DNA from: Pseudarthrobacter sp. ATCC 49987
Lineage (GTDB): Bacteria > Actinomycetota > Actinomycetes > Actinomycetales > Micrococcaceae
Direction: 5' to 3'
Assembly (NCBI RefSeq): GCF_009928425.1
Contig: NZ_JAABNS010000001.1
Coordinates: 2,294,001-2,358,000, forward strand
DNA: 64,000 nt
This document shows positions 42,670-51,806 of this stretch, piece by piece. The first letter of the stretch is position 1, and each line of letters starts with the position of its first letter. The position numbers were made by a program, and so were the translations under genes. The notes under the pieces were generated by a model that worked only from the letters and a program-made list of their open reading frames with translations, had not been told where the DNA came from and made no database searches.

Positions 42670-43806
42670 ATGAGTGTTCAGCTAGGTATGCCCCAGCCCC
42701 GCGCGGATGACGGACCCGGCGCGGGCACCTCCGGCGCGCAGCTGGCCGCGCGCCCGGCCGGAATGCCCGCCGGCCTCGTGGACCGTTACGGCCGCCGTGC
42801 CACCGACATGCGGCTGTCCCTGACGGACAAATGCAACCTGCGCTGCACCTACTGCATGCCGGCCGAGGGCCTGGAGTGGCTGTCCAAGCAGGCGGTGATG
42901 TCGGCGGAGGAGATAGTCCGGATCGTGCGGATCGGCGTCGACATTCTGGGTGTGCGCGAGCTGCGGCTCACCGGCGGGGAACCTCTGGTCCGGGCCGATC
43001 TGCTGGACATCATTTCGGCGCTCCGCCAGGCCCACCCTGACCTTCCGATCTCCATGACCACGAACGCCGTCGGGCTGGACAAGAAGGCTGCCGGGCTCAA
43101 GGCCGCCGGACTGTCCCGCATCAACGTCTCGCTCGACTCGCTGCATGAGGAGACGTTCACCCAGCTGACCCGCCGCCCCTTCCTGAACAAGGTCCTGGCC
43201 GGCGTGGACGCGGCCTGGGCGGCCGGACTGGGACCCGTGAAGCTCAACGCCGTGCTGATGCGCGGCATCAACGACGTCGAATCCCCGGCATTGCTGGCTT
43301 GGGCGCTGGACCGCGGCTACGAGCTTCGGTTCATCGAGCAGATGCCGCTCGACGCCGACCACGGCTGGACCCGCCGGAACATGATCACCGCCGCGGAAAT
43401 CCGTGAGCTGCTCTCCGTGGACTACGTGCTCAGCGCCGATCCCCGGGACCGCGACGGCGCCCCGGCGGAACGCTTCGAGGTCCGGGCCAGGGTCCCGGGC
43501 ACGGCCGAGGCCGCCGGCCCGGTGCTGGGAACCGTGGGGATCATCGCCTCCGTCACCGAGCCGTTCTGCTCCGACTGCCGCCGCACCCGCATCACGGCCG
43601 AGGGCAAGATCATGAGCTGCCTGTTCTCCCGCGAGGAAGTCGACCTGCTGGGGCTGCTCCGCGAAGGTGCCAGCGACGAACAACTCGCCGGGCGCTGGCA
43701 GGACGCCATGTGGATCAAGCCCAAGGCCCACGGCATGGACCACGTCGGACTGGACGCCCCGGACTTCGTCCAGCCGGACCGCAGCATGAGCGCCATCGGA
43801 GGCTGA
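42670..43806 (+). CDS. moaA: GTP 3',8-cyclase MoaA
   Basis: Radical SAM enzyme that begins Moco synthesis. The N-terminal cluster cysteines are C55, C59 and C62 (DKCNLRCTYCMP); the C-terminal cluster lies in FCSDCRRTRITAEGKIMSCLFS. It ends in Gly-Gly, which MoaA needs for activation of the reaction. 378 residues, with about 35 extra at the N-terminus. ATG at 42670. Divergent from the oxidoreductase gene and 7 bases from moaD. Confidence 0.96.
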   Translation: MSVQLGMPQPRADDGPGAGTSGAQLAARPAGMPAGLVDRYGRRATDMRLSLTDKCNLRCTYCMPAEGLEWLSKQAVMSAEEIVRIVRIGVDILGVRELRLTGGEPLVRADLLDIISALRQAHPDLPISMTTNAVGLDKKAAGLKAAGLSRINVSLDSLHEETFTQLTRRPFLNKVLAGVDAAWAAGLGPVKLNAVLMRGINDVESPALLAWALDRGYELRFIEQMPLDADHGWTRRNMITAAEIRELLSVDYVLSADPRDRDGAPAERFEVRARVPGTAEAAGPVLGTVGIIASVTEPFCSDCRRTRITAEGKIMSCLFSREEVDLLGLLREGASDEQLAGRWQDAMWIKPKAHGMDHVGLDAPDFVQPDRSMSAIGG

Positions 43807-43813
43807 ACCACCT

Positions 43814-44080
43814 GTGAACGTACGTTACTTCGCTGCCGCGCGCGCTGCCGCCGGCGTCGATGAAGAGAGTTTTGACCTCCCCGCGGACGCCACCGTCGCC
43901 TCACTCCTGGCGGCGATCCTCGCCGTCGAACGACCGGAACCACCGGCCGGGACCCCGCCGCTGGCGCGCCTGCTGTCCCGCAGCAGCTTCCTGCTCAACG
44001 AGGTGGCGGTGCGGAACCGTGCAGCGGCGCTGAAGCCGGACGATGTCGTCGACGTGCTGCCGCCGTTCGCCGGCGGCTAG
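43814..44080 (+). CDS. moaD: molybdopterin synthase sulfur carrier subunit MoaD
   Basis: Small ubiquitin-like protein that carries sulfur as a C-terminal thiocarboxylate to MoaE. 88 residues, beginning VNVRYFAAARAAAGVDEESF and ending DVVDVLPPFAGG; the final Gly-Gly is essential in the family. GTG start at 43814. Follows moaA directly on the plus strand, while its partner MoaE is made from the opposite strand. Confidence 0.95.
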   Translation: MNVRYFAAARAAAGVDEESFDLPADATVASLLAAILAVERPEPPAGTPPLARLLSRSSFLLNEVAVRNRAAALKPDDVVDVLPPFAGG

Positions 44081-44110
44081 GCCCGGCCCGCCGGGCGCCG
44101 CGGGGGCTCG

Positions 44111-45244
44111 TCACGACCGGCCCGCTGCGCCGGGCCCGGGCGGCACGGCCGCAGTGCCAAGGGCCAGGCCCAGCAGCGCGCTCCGGCTCCGGACGCCGCA
44201 GGCAGCGAAAACAGCCTTGAACTGGTCCTGCACGGTGTAGGGACGGATTCCCAGGGCGGCTGCCAGCTCGGCCGTGTTAAGTCCGCCGGCGGTGAGTCCC
44301 AGGAGCCGGTGCTGTTGCGGGGTCAGGGCAAAGCAACGGGCGAACACCTCCAGCCTGTCCGCCGCCGGGCACTCCTGGATGGTCACCGCGAGCGGAGGCG
44401 TTGCCCCCGGCCGGCTGGCGTCCATCCTGGTAGAACGCAGCAGCGCCCAGGCGCCGCGGCCGACGGGAAGACGGGACATCGCCGGGCGGGCGTCCACCCC
44501 GGCTTCCCTGGCCAGCAGCTGGGCGGCGACGTTGAGGACCTCCGCCGGAATGCCCTCGTACGGCCGGGGTCCGCGCTGCAGCAGCCCCAGCCAGTCGCCG
44601 GCTGACGCGGTCTGCCCCACCACGGCCAGCTCCTCATCGAGCGTCAGCACGGCCTGCGGCGGCAAGGGCTTCCGGACAGCCGGCCCGGCAGGGCTGCTAC
44701 CTCCCGCGTCCCGCCGGCACTGTGCCGCCCGGCTCCGCCGGAGCCCGGCCGCCACGAGCGGCGCCGCCGCGGCAACGTACTCCGTCTCCGGCTCGCTGAA
44801 GATGCCCTCGTCCCCGGAACGCCAAAGGTCCAGCCAGCCCCAGCAGCCGTGTTTGTCGGCAAAGACCGCGGACAGCATGTCCGTCACCCCGTAGCGGGCC
44901 AGCAGCCCGGACCACAGGGGGCTGCGCGCCGGGTGGCCGCCGGTCTCCACCAGCAGGGTGGTGGCCGGCCGGGGCTGGCCCATCAGGGCGGTCCAGCGGC
45001 AGTCCGGTGTCAGGTACTTGAGCCGGATCAGGTCCGGAAGCTCGTCCGGACAGGGGATCCTGGCCATCGGCGAGATGCCGGTGGCCGATTCAGGATCCGC
45101 CAGCGGCCAGGCATAGGCGCTGAACGGCACCATCCGGCCCAGTTCCGCCAGCACTCCCCGGCGCAGCTCCCGGTCGTCGGGGACGTCGCGGCAGAGCTGC
45201 CCGATGCGTTCCAGGCTCCGGCTCAGCGCCCAGCTGGTGGTCAT
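44111..45244 (-). CDS. LuxR-type transcriptional regulator
   Basis: A 377-residue DNA-binding protein with a C-terminal LuxR helix-turn-helix (FALTPQQHRLLGLTAGGLNTAELAAALGIRPYTVQDQFKAVFAACGVRSRSALLGLALG) and an N-terminal region of about 170 residues that looks like a GAF-type sensor domain (CWGWLDLWRSGDEGIFSEPETEYVAAAAPLVAAGL). The ligand is unknown. ATG at 45244. Divergent from the small barrel-like protein gene (45377), which it may regulate. The frame upstream of the ATG is open but has no support. Confidence 0.85.
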   Translation of the reverse strand: MTTSWALSRSLERIGQLCRDVPDDRELRRGVLAELGRMVPFSAYAWPLADPESATGISPMARIPCPDELPDLIRLKYLTPDCRWTALMGQPRPATTLLVETGGHPARSPLWSGLLARYGVTDMLSAVFADKHGCWGWLDLWRSGDEGIFSEPETEYVAAAAPLVAAGLRRSRAAQCRRDAGGSSPAGPAVRKPLPPQAVLTLDEELAVVGQTASAGDWLGLLQRGPRPYEGIPAEVLNVAAQLLAREAGVDARPAMSRLPVGRGAWALLRSTRMDASRPGATPPLAVTIQECPAADRLEVFARCFALTPQQHRLLGLTAGGLNTAELAAALGIRPYTVQDQFKAVFAACGVRSRSALLGLALGTAAVPPGPGAAGRS

Positions 45245-45376
45245 GGATTCAGTATGCCCCTTGGGCTTTGCCTGCTGAATCCGCCTCCAGATTTCTGGGA
45301 TACCGCACGCTGCCCGCGCACGCCTAGCGTGGAACATCCCCGTAACGAGGGGACACCAACGGAAGGAAAGATTGTG

Positions 45377-45658
45377 ATGTACACCTTGCAGATCGAGCAC
45401 GGGATCAAGGATTTTGGCCTCTGGAAGAGCGCATTCGACCGTGACCCCGTCAACCGCGCAGGGTCGGGCGTGACCGCGCACCGGATCAGCCGACCGGTGG
45501 AGGACCCGCACTATGTGGTGGTCGAACTCGATTTCGAGCGGCGGGCCCAGGCGGAAGCCCTCCTGGCAAACCTTGAGGCGAACGTCTGGCAGTCCCCCAC
45601 CGCGGCCCCAGCCCTCCAGGGTGCCCCGAAAACCCGGATCCTGGAGTCAGCCAGCTGA
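45377..45658 (+). CDS. small dimeric alpha/beta barrel-like protein
   Basis: A 93-residue soluble protein, hypothetical. The layout strand (MYTLQIEHGI), helix with KDFGLWKSAFDRDP, strand (VTAHRISRPVEDPHYVVVELDF) and helix (RAQAEALLANLEAN) fits the dimeric ferredoxin-like fold shared by ABM monooxygenases and related small enzymes or binding proteins. No catalytic residue can be named. ATG at 45377 follows AAGGAAAG; an in-frame GTG lies just before. Divergent from the LuxR-type gene, 132 bases apart, and convergent with the hydrolase gene. Confidence 0.7.
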   Translation: MYTLQIEHGIKDFGLWKSAFDRDPVNRAGSGVTAHRISRPVEDPHYVVVELDFERRAQAEALLANLEANVWQSPTAAPALQGAPKTRILESAS

Positions 45659-45685
45659 TGCGCAGGCGCCGCCCGGCGCCCCTGG

Positions 45686-46591
45686 CTACGCGACCGCCAG
45701 CGCCTCCCGCACGGTGTCCGCGACAGCAGCGGCGCCTGCCCCGCCCATGACGATCGTGTAATGGTTGACGTCCGGGATCTCGCGGACGGTCAACGCCGGC
45801 AGCTTCTCCGCCCAGGCATCCAGATAGCCGGGCGCGTACAGACCGCCGGGCTCATTGAGCAGGCCGCGCGGCGCCCGCAGCACGAGGGTCTCCACCGCGA
45901 GCTCCTCCAGTGCTTTCAGGAGTGAGGCGCCACGGTGCAGCTCTGCGGTGTCGTCCGCCATCGCCTGGTAGCGTGTGGCTGGCCGGAACACCGGCGCCTC
46001 GCCGGTGAGGTCGTAGTCGACATATTCCTCCACGAGCGGGCTCCAGTCCGCGCTGAACGCTGGATGCTGCCTCCAGAAGCTCCGGTAGACCTCCCGGCTG
46101 GCGAAGGTGGCGTTGAGGCGCTCCGCCGCCGGACCGAGCACGGCAGCGACGATCTGCTCGTCGCTGAGTCCCACGGGCACCTGCAGCGGCAGTCCGCCGT
46201 CGACCAGTACCAGGGACCGCACCCGCTCCGGGTACAGGTTCGCGAGGACCACGGAGGCGAAGGCGCCCATCGAATGGCCAACGACCACTACGGGCCCGGT
46301 GCTCAGCGCGGCCAGTACGGCCGCGAGGTCCTCGGCGTGGGAGGGCATCCCGTACGGCGCGGGCAGGGCGTTGCTCCGGCCCCGGCCGCGCAGGTCCGGG
46401 GCAATGATCCTGATGTCCGGCAGGGCCTGGGCCAGCGCCGGCCAGGCCTTGTGGGACGCTGTCACGCCGTGCACCGCCAGGATGGTCGGGGCGGCCGGGT
46501 CCTCGGGGCCCCAAAGGGCGGTGTGCAGGTTTCCGCCCCGGACCGCGACCTCGGTGGTCCGGTAGCTGGAGTTGCTTGTTGCCTGGATCAT
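45686..46591 (-). CDS. alpha/beta hydrolase
   Basis: A 301-residue hydrolase. Nucleophile S107 in VVVVGHSMGAFASVVL, oxyanion region ILAVHGVTASHKAW, DLRGRGRS, and the likely His in DVNHYTIVM are visible. Substrate unknown; an ester or amide product of the imported compound would fit the operon. Last gene of the operon, overlapping the TetR gene by 4 bases. ATG at 46591. Confidence 0.88.
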   Translation of the reverse strand: MIQATSNSSYRTTEVAVRGGNLHTALWGPEDPAAPTILAVHGVTASHKAWPALAQALPDIRIIAPDLRGRGRSNALPAPYGMPSHAEDLAAVLAALSTGPVVVVGHSMGAFASVVLANLYPERVRSLVLVDGGLPLQVPVGLSDEQIVAAVLGPAAERLNATFASREVYRSFWRQHPAFSADWSPLVEEYVDYDLTGEAPVFRPATRYQAMADDTAELHRGASLLKALEELAVETLVLRAPRGLLNEPGGLYAPGYLDAWAEKLPALTVREIPDVNHYTIVMGGAGAAAVADTVREALAVA

Positions 46592-47277
46592 GGGGCTGTC
46601 CCTTCCGGGGTCTGAATGGTGCCGAAGTCGGGGCCGGGGGCGGCGCCCTGGCCGGCCCCCGGGGCCGGGGCGAGCGCACGCTCGATGAACTGCATCATTT
46701 CCTCAAAGACTTCCTCCGGGACATCCGGCCGGGCGCCCTGCGCGGGTTCGGCGCCTTCCTCGTCCCACAGCACCCAGCGCATGCCGATCAGCTCGCCGAT
46801 GCCCATCAGGGCCCAGGCCGCGACGGTGGGATCCATCGCCCGGACTTCGCCGCTGAGCTGCGCGGCTTTGAGCCCCTCGATGTAGCCGTTGACGATCCGG
46901 GTGTAGTGCAGCCGCAGCGCGCCGGGTGAGACGAATTCGGCCTGCCGGATGATCCGGTACAGCGCCGGATGTTCCGCGGTGAACTTGAAGAAGGCCCGGA
47001 AACCCGCGCGTTCGGCCGCGAGCCGGGTGCCGGCTGCGCGCGCGGCATCCGTCATGGCGTGCCGGACCCGCCGGTTCAGGTCCTCGACGACCTCGTCAAA
47101 AATGGCCTGCTTGCCCTCGAAGTACAGGTAGAAGGTGCCAAGGCCGACGCCGGCCTCCTCGGTGATTTTCACAATCGAGGCCTCGTGGTAGCCCACCGAG
47201 GCGAACACCGTTTCGGCGGCCTGCAGCAGCTTGGCCCGGGTGCGGGTGCCCCTCGCGGTGCGCGGCGCGGCGCTCAC
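46588..47277 (-). CDS. TetR family transcriptional regulator
   Basis: A 229-residue TetR-type repressor with a standard N-terminal helix-turn-helix (RAKLLQAAETVFASVGYHEASIVKITEEAGVGLGTFYLYFEGKQAIFDEVV) and a helical ligand domain. Because it sits inside the operon, it probably reports on a CoA ester or acid made by the neighbouring ligase; ligand and site are unknown. GTG at 47277, 4-base overlap with the ligase gene on one side and with the hydrolase gene on the other. Confidence 0.9.
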   Translation of the reverse strand: MSAAPRTARGTRTRAKLLQAAETVFASVGYHEASIVKITEEAGVGLGTFYLYFEGKQAIFDEVVEDLNRRVRHAMTDAARAAGTRLAAERAGFRAFFKFTAEHPALYRIIRQAEFVSPGALRLHYTRIVNGYIEGLKAAQLSGEVRAMDPTVAAWALMGIGELIGMRWVLWDEEGAEPAQGARPDVPEEVFEEMMQFIERALAPAPGAGQGAAPGPDFGTIQTPEGTAP

Positions 47278-48890
47278 CGCCGGCCCCCGTCCGCGGGCAC
47301 TGCAGCGGCCGGGTGTTCGGGGCGTCCTGCCGGTCCGCTCCCGTCGAGCTGCTGGCGGAGCCGGGTCCGCAGCACCTTGTTCAGCGCCGTGCGGGGCAGG
47401 GCTCCAACCATTTCGATCCGTGCGGGAACCTTGAAATGCGCCAGCTGGGCAGCGCAGTGCTCGAGAAGTTCCTGCTCGTCCGTGGCCAGACCGGGGCGGA
47501 TCACCACAAAGGCCACACCGGTTTCGCCCCAGCGCTCGTCTTCCACGCCGACGACGGCGGCCTGCGCCACCGCCGGATGGGCCAGCAGCGCCGCCTCGAC
47601 CTCGGCCGGGGCCACGTTTTCGCCGCCGGAAATGTAGATGTCCTTGAGCCGGTCCACGACTTTGATGTAGCCGTCGGCGTCGCGTTCCACCAGGTCCCCG
47701 GTGCGCAGCCAGTCCCCGGCCATAACGGCGGCAGTCGCGGCGGGGTCGCGGAAGTAGCCGGCAAAAACCCCGGGCCCGCCCACCAGCAGTTCCCCGGAGG
47801 CGGCGCCGTCGAGGATTTCCCCGGTCACCGGATCGGCCACGGCGACGGCGACATGCGGGTACGGTTTGCCCGAATATCCCACCATCCGGGCGGCGTCCTC
47901 GTTGGCCAGGCAGAGCACATTCGGGGACGCCTCAGTGAGTCCGTAGCCCTGGCTCAGCGCCACTCCCCTGCGGTGCCAGATCCGCAGCAGCGGCGCCGGC
48001 ATGGGCGCACCGCCCACGACGGCGTGCCGGAGGCTGCCCAGCTCGGCGGACGCGAAGTCGGGATGCTCGGCGAGCATCAGGTACTGGGTGGGGACGCCCA
48101 TCAGCATGCTCACGCGCCGCTCCGCGATCAGCTGCAGGACCCTGCCGGGTTCGAAGCCGCGTTCGAGCACCACGGTGGCGCCGGTCCACCACGCCAGCAG
48201 GGGCTGGATGTTCCAGCCGCCGACGTGGAACTGCGGCAGCACTGCCAGTACGACGTCGGTGCTGCCCAGGTCCAGCGTCCGGGACAGCGAGAGGTTGGTC
48301 CAGAAGCAGTTCGCATGGGTCAGCACGGCGGCCTTGCTGGCCCCCTCGGTGCCGGACGTGAAGATCATCAGGAGGGGGTCGTCGTCGCGCACTTCCCTGC
48401 GGACCTCATGCCGGCCGCCGGTGACCGTCCGGGTGGGAGCGGGGACCGACTTTTCGATGCCGCCTGGACCCAGGGCGGCGGTCCGCGGCCGGTGCACCAG
48501 CAATGTGCTTGCCCCGGCGGCGAGGGAATCCAGTTCGTTTTCGACGAGCAGCAGCTGCGGGTCGGCGAGCTCAAGCTGCGTCGCGAGCTCCTTGGGCGAG
48601 AGCCGCCAGGACAGCGGGACGAGGACCAGCCCGGCCTTGGCGCAGGCGAAGAACACCACCACGTGGTCCGAGCTGTTGCCGGTCAGGGTCGCGATCCGGT
48701 CCCCCGTGGCGTAACCGGCCGCCGTCAGGCCGGCGGCGAGGCCGGCCGCCCGGCGTTCCAGCTCGCCGTAGCTCAGCGTGCAGCCGCGGTCGTCGATGGC
48801 GATCCGCTGCGGGGTGGCGAGGCTGCGGTCCGTGGTCCAGCGGCCCAGGGTGTGCAGCCCGACAGGCCGTCCGGTTCCGGAGGTGCTCAT
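47274..48890 (-). CDS. AMP-dependent acyl-CoA synthetase/ligase
   Basis: Activates a carboxylic acid with ATP and CoA. The family motifs are intact: P-loop MIFTSGTEGASKAAVLTHAN (A3), YGLTEASPN (A5), GDWLRTGDL (A7), KDIYISGGENVAPAEVE (A8) and the A10 lysine in PRTALNKVLR. 538 residues. The acid cannot be named from the sequence; fatty, aromatic and dicarboxylic acids are all possible. ATG at 48890 overlaps the livM-type gene by 4 bases, unusual for a Liv transport operon, so the transported compound and the ligase substrate are likely linked. Confidence 0.9.
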   Translation of the reverse strand: MSTSGTGRPVGLHTLGRWTTDRSLATPQRIAIDDRGCTLSYGELERRAAGLAAGLTAAGYATGDRIATLTGNSSDHVVVFFACAKAGLVLVPLSWRLSPKELATQLELADPQLLLVENELDSLAAGASTLLVHRPRTAALGPGGIEKSVPAPTRTVTGGRHEVRREVRDDDPLLMIFTSGTEGASKAAVLTHANCFWTNLSLSRTLDLGSTDVVLAVLPQFHVGGWNIQPLLAWWTGATVVLERGFEPGRVLQLIAERRVSMLMGVPTQYLMLAEHPDFASAELGSLRHAVVGGAPMPAPLLRIWHRRGVALSQGYGLTEASPNVLCLANEDAARMVGYSGKPYPHVAVAVADPVTGEILDGAASGELLVGGPGVFAGYFRDPAATAAVMAGDWLRTGDLVERDADGYIKVVDRLKDIYISGGENVAPAEVEAALLAHPAVAQAAVVGVEDERWGETGVAFVVIRPGLATDEQELLEHCAAQLAHFKVPARIEMVGALPRTALNKVLRTRLRQQLDGSGPAGRPEHPAAAVPADGGRR

Positions 48891-50158
48891 GCCGATTCCT
48901 CCAGGATCTCGCGGGACATCGCTGTCCTTTCACTTCCGGTGCTGTCATGTCCGGGGCTGTTAGGTCCCGCACCGCGGCCGCCGCGCCGCGCTTTTTGCCG
49001 GTCCCGGCGATGGGCCAGCAGCTGCGCGGTTCCCGTCAGGCCGCCGGGCAGGAAGAGCACCACGAGGATGAACAGGGTGCCCAGGATGAACAGGGGTTCA
49101 GACAACGGTACCCGCAGGATGTCCGGCAGCGCATCGATAGCGTCGGAGTTCGCCAGCGTCGTGAGTCGCTGGTCCAGGATGGTGTAGAAGACCCCGCCGA
49201 TCACCGCACCCCAGCGCGAGCCGACGCCGCCCAGGACCACCATCACGAGCAAGGTGATGGTCAGGTCCGCGGACATGGCCCGCGGGACGGCGCCGCTCTG
49301 CAGCAGCAGGAACACCATGCCGATGATGCTGACCAGGATGGCGGAGACCACGAAAATCAACAGCTTGACGAGGTACGGCTGCAGGCCCAGGACGCGGACG
49401 CGGAGTTCGTTCTCGCGGACCGCGGCGGCGACGTGGCCGGCGCGGGAGGACTGCACCCAGGTGACCACGACGAAGACGGCCACGAGCACCGTCAGGGCCA
49501 GCCAGTAGAGGTTGCGGGTATTGACCACGCCCACGAGGAAGTCGGGCAGGTTGTCGGTGCGCAGCGTCAGGCCTTCGTCTCCGCCGGTGGTGCCGTCAGG
49601 GTTGCGTCCGACGATCACCGAGCCGGCCTGGGCGAACGCGAGTGTGACCATGGCGAACGGAATGCCGCTGACCCGCAGGCTGATACTGCCCACCACATGG
49701 GCCAGCACGATCACGATCAGCAGGGTCAGGCCCATTGCGGGCAGCAGCGGGATGTCCAGGTTCTGCAGGATGATTGCCAGCCCGTAGACCCCGGCGCCGA
49801 AATACAGCGCATGGCCGAAGGACAACAGCCCGGCGACGCCGAGCAGCAGGTGGTACGTCAGGGCGGCGGCGGCCATCAGCATGCACATCGCGAGCAGCTG
49901 CAGGGATCCCGGCGTGTACGTCGGTCCGGGCAGCACGCCGGGCAGGGACAGGTTGAGCAGGGGCAGCAGGACCAGGAGCACGATGCCGGCGACCCCGGCT
50001 GCTGTGCCGGCGATCCTCCGGCGGGTCAGGCGCGGCCGGCCGGGCTGGTTGTGCGGGTTGGCGGGGCGGGTTCCCGTAGTGCCCCCGCCGGTGCCTTGGG
50101 TGTCGGTCCTGTCGGTGCCCGCCCGGTTGGTGCCGGTGGCGTCGGTATCGGTGGTCAT
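48887..50158 (-). CDS. livM: branched-chain amino acid-type ABC permease (LivM-like)
   Basis: Second membrane subunit of a HAAT-family importer. A basic N-terminal stretch of about 45 Gly/Thr/Asn residues is followed by about nine membrane segments with the family pattern YHLLLGVAGLLSFGHALYFGAGVYG and VLGGVGSRWGAVIGGVFYTIL near the end. A 40-residue charged tail follows. 423 residues. GTG or ATG start at 50158; 4-base overlap with the LivH gene. Substrate by family could be branched-chain amino acids, urea, short-chain amides or aromatic acids. Confidence 0.88.
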   Translation of the reverse strand: MTTDTDATGTNRAGTDRTDTQGTGGGTTGTRPANPHNQPGRPRLTRRRIAGTAAGVAGIVLLVLLPLLNLSLPGVLPGPTYTPGSLQLLAMCMLMAAAALTYHLLLGVAGLLSFGHALYFGAGVYGLAIILQNLDIPLLPAMGLTLLIVIVLAHVVGSISLRVSGIPFAMVTLAFAQAGSVIVGRNPDGTTGGDEGLTLRTDNLPDFLVGVVNTRNLYWLALTVLVAVFVVVTWVQSSRAGHVAAAVRENELRVRVLGLQPYLVKLLIFVVSAILVSIIGMVFLLLQSGAVPRAMSADLTITLLVMVVLGGVGSRWGAVIGGVFYTILDQRLTTLANSDAIDALPDILRVPLSEPLFILGTLFILVVLFLPGGLTGTAQLLAHRRDRQKARRGGRGAGPNSPGHDSTGSERTAMSREILEESA

Positions 50159-51030
50159 GAGGTTCTCCCGAGCAGGCCGGAGGGACGGAACAGCAGCACA
50201 AGCGCCAGCGCCAGCACGACGACGAAGTCGCCGGTGCCGCCGAGGTAGAAGTTGGCGAACTGCTGCAGGACGGCGACGGCGACGGCGGCAATGGCCGCGC
50301 CGGTCAGCGAGCCCAGTCCGCCGATCACCGTGACGATGAAGGCGAAGATCAGCAGCGAGCCGCCCAGCATCGGCGAGACGTAGCCGAAGTAATGCGAGGC
50401 CAGGACGCCGCCCAGCCCCGCGGCCGCACCGCCGATCGTAAAGACGAGGGTGAAGGCCTTCCGGACGTCGATGCCGAGGGCCGTCACCATGGAGCGGTTC
50501 TCGACGCCGGCCCGGATGATCATGCCGTAGCGGGTGTTCTTCAGGAAGAACACCAGGGCCAGCAGCACGAGGACGGCGGCGATGATGCAGACGAACCGGT
50601 CATTGGGGACGCGGGCGCCGAGGATTTCGGTGGTGTCCTTGAACCAGGCAGGTCCCTGGATGAACACCGGGTCGGTGCCCCAGATGCCGTCGAAGAGGGC
50701 AACCGCGGCGAGCGAGAGGCCCACCGTGATGAGGACCTGTTCGATGTGCCGCTGGTACAGCCGACGGATCAGGACGAACTCGGTGAAGGCGGCGAACGCG
50801 GCCCCTGCCGCGGCCCCGACCAGGAGGGACAGCAGGAACGTCCCCCAGTTGTCGGAACCGGTCCGGCGGGCGATTTCCCAGCCGGTGAAGGCTCCGAGGG
50901 TCAGGAATGCGCCGTGCGCGAAGTTGAGCACGCCCATGAGCCCGTAGATCAGGGACAGGCCGGCGGCCACGAGGAAGTACAGGGCACCCAGGCCCAGGCC
51001 GGTGAAGAGCAGGAGGACGACGGTACTCAC
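50155..51030 (-). CDS. livH: branched-chain amino acid-type ABC permease (LivH-like)
   Basis: First membrane subunit of the same importer. 291 residues, about eight membrane segments, with SLIYGLMGVLNFAHGAFLTLGAF at the N-terminus and LGSLTGAAIAAVAVAVLQQFANF towards the C-terminus, both LivH signatures. ATG or GTG at 51030, 4-base overlap with the ATPase gene. Confidence 0.9.
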   Translation of the reverse strand: MSTVVLLLFTGLGLGALYFLVAAGLSLIYGLMGVLNFAHGAFLTLGAFTGWEIARRTGSDNWGTFLLSLLVGAAAGAAFAAFTEFVLIRRLYQRHIEQVLITVGLSLAAVALFDGIWGTDPVFIQGPAWFKDTTEILGARVPNDRFVCIIAAVLVLLALVFFLKNTRYGMIIRAGVENRSMVTALGIDVRKAFTLVFTIGGAAAGLGGVLASHYFGYVSPMLGGSLLIFAFIVTVIGGLGSLTGAAIAAVAVAVLQQFANFYLGGTGDFVVVLALALVLLFRPSGLLGRTS

Positions 51031-51806
51031 AGGGCGGCGCCTTTCCCGGCCGGTGTTTCGGCTGTTTTCCCAGTACTCTCCCGTGCGTGGCCCTCAGCGG
51101 AGACGCCCAGCAGGCGCTGGGTCAGCTCGGCGTCGTCGAGGAATTCCAGGGCGCTGCCGGTGTGGACCACCCGGCCTCCGGAGAGGACGACGGCGCCCGC
51201 GGCGAGCTGCCGGACGACGTGCAGGTTCTGTTCGACCAAGAGGATGGGGACTGTCCTGGCGGCTTCGGCCAGGGTCTCGGCGACCTCGGCCACGATCTTC
51301 GGGGCCAGGCCCTTGGTGGGTTCGTCGACAAGCAGGATCTTGTTGGTGTTCAGCAGCGCACGGGCCAGCGAGACCATCTGCTGCTGGCCGCCGGAGAGCG
51401 TGCCCGCCATCTGGGCGGACCGGGCCAGGAGGTCCGGGAAGAGCTCCTCGACGAGCTGGCGCCGGGGTGCGGCGTCGCGTTCGGCGAGCCGGAGGTTTTC
51501 CGCCACCGTGAGTTTGGAGAACACCTCACGGTCCTCAGGGACGTAGCCCACCCCGCTGCGGATGATCTTGAACGTCGGGTCCTTCTCGATCCGCACGCCG
51601 TCAAGCTCCACGGCCCCGGTGCGGTCGATCAGGCCGATGATGGCCTTGATGGTGCTGGTCTTCCCGACGCCGTTGCGGCCCAGCAGCGCGGTGATGCCGC
51701 TGGCCGGGACGGTGAAGGAAACGTCCTCCACGACCTGCTGTCCGGCGATATGGGCGTTGAGGCCCTCAAGCCTGAGTATCGGGCGGGCTTCCGCTGCGGC
51801 GGTCAT
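51027..51806 (-). CDS. livF: ABC transporter ATPase (LivF-like)
   Basis: Cytoplasmic ATP-binding subunit. Walker A GRNGVGKTST, signature TLSGGQQQMVSLARALL, Walker B LLVDEPTKGLAPK, H-loop region in LVEQNLHVV. 259 residues. 4-base overlap with both neighbours. LivF and LivG form the heterodimer that drives LivH/LivM. Confidence 0.92.
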   Translation of the reverse strand: MTAAAEARPILRLEGLNAHIAGQQVVEDVSFTVPASGITALLGRNGVGKTSTIKAIIGLIDRTGAVELDGVRIEKDPTFKIIRSGVGYVPEDREVFSKLTVAENLRLAERDAAPRRQLVEELFPDLLARSAQMAGTLSGGQQQMVSLARALLNTNKILLVDEPTKGLAPKIVAEVAETLAEAARTVPILLVEQNLHVVRQLAAGAVVLSGGRVVHTGSALEFLDDAELTQRLLGVSAEGHARESTGKTAETPAGKGAAL

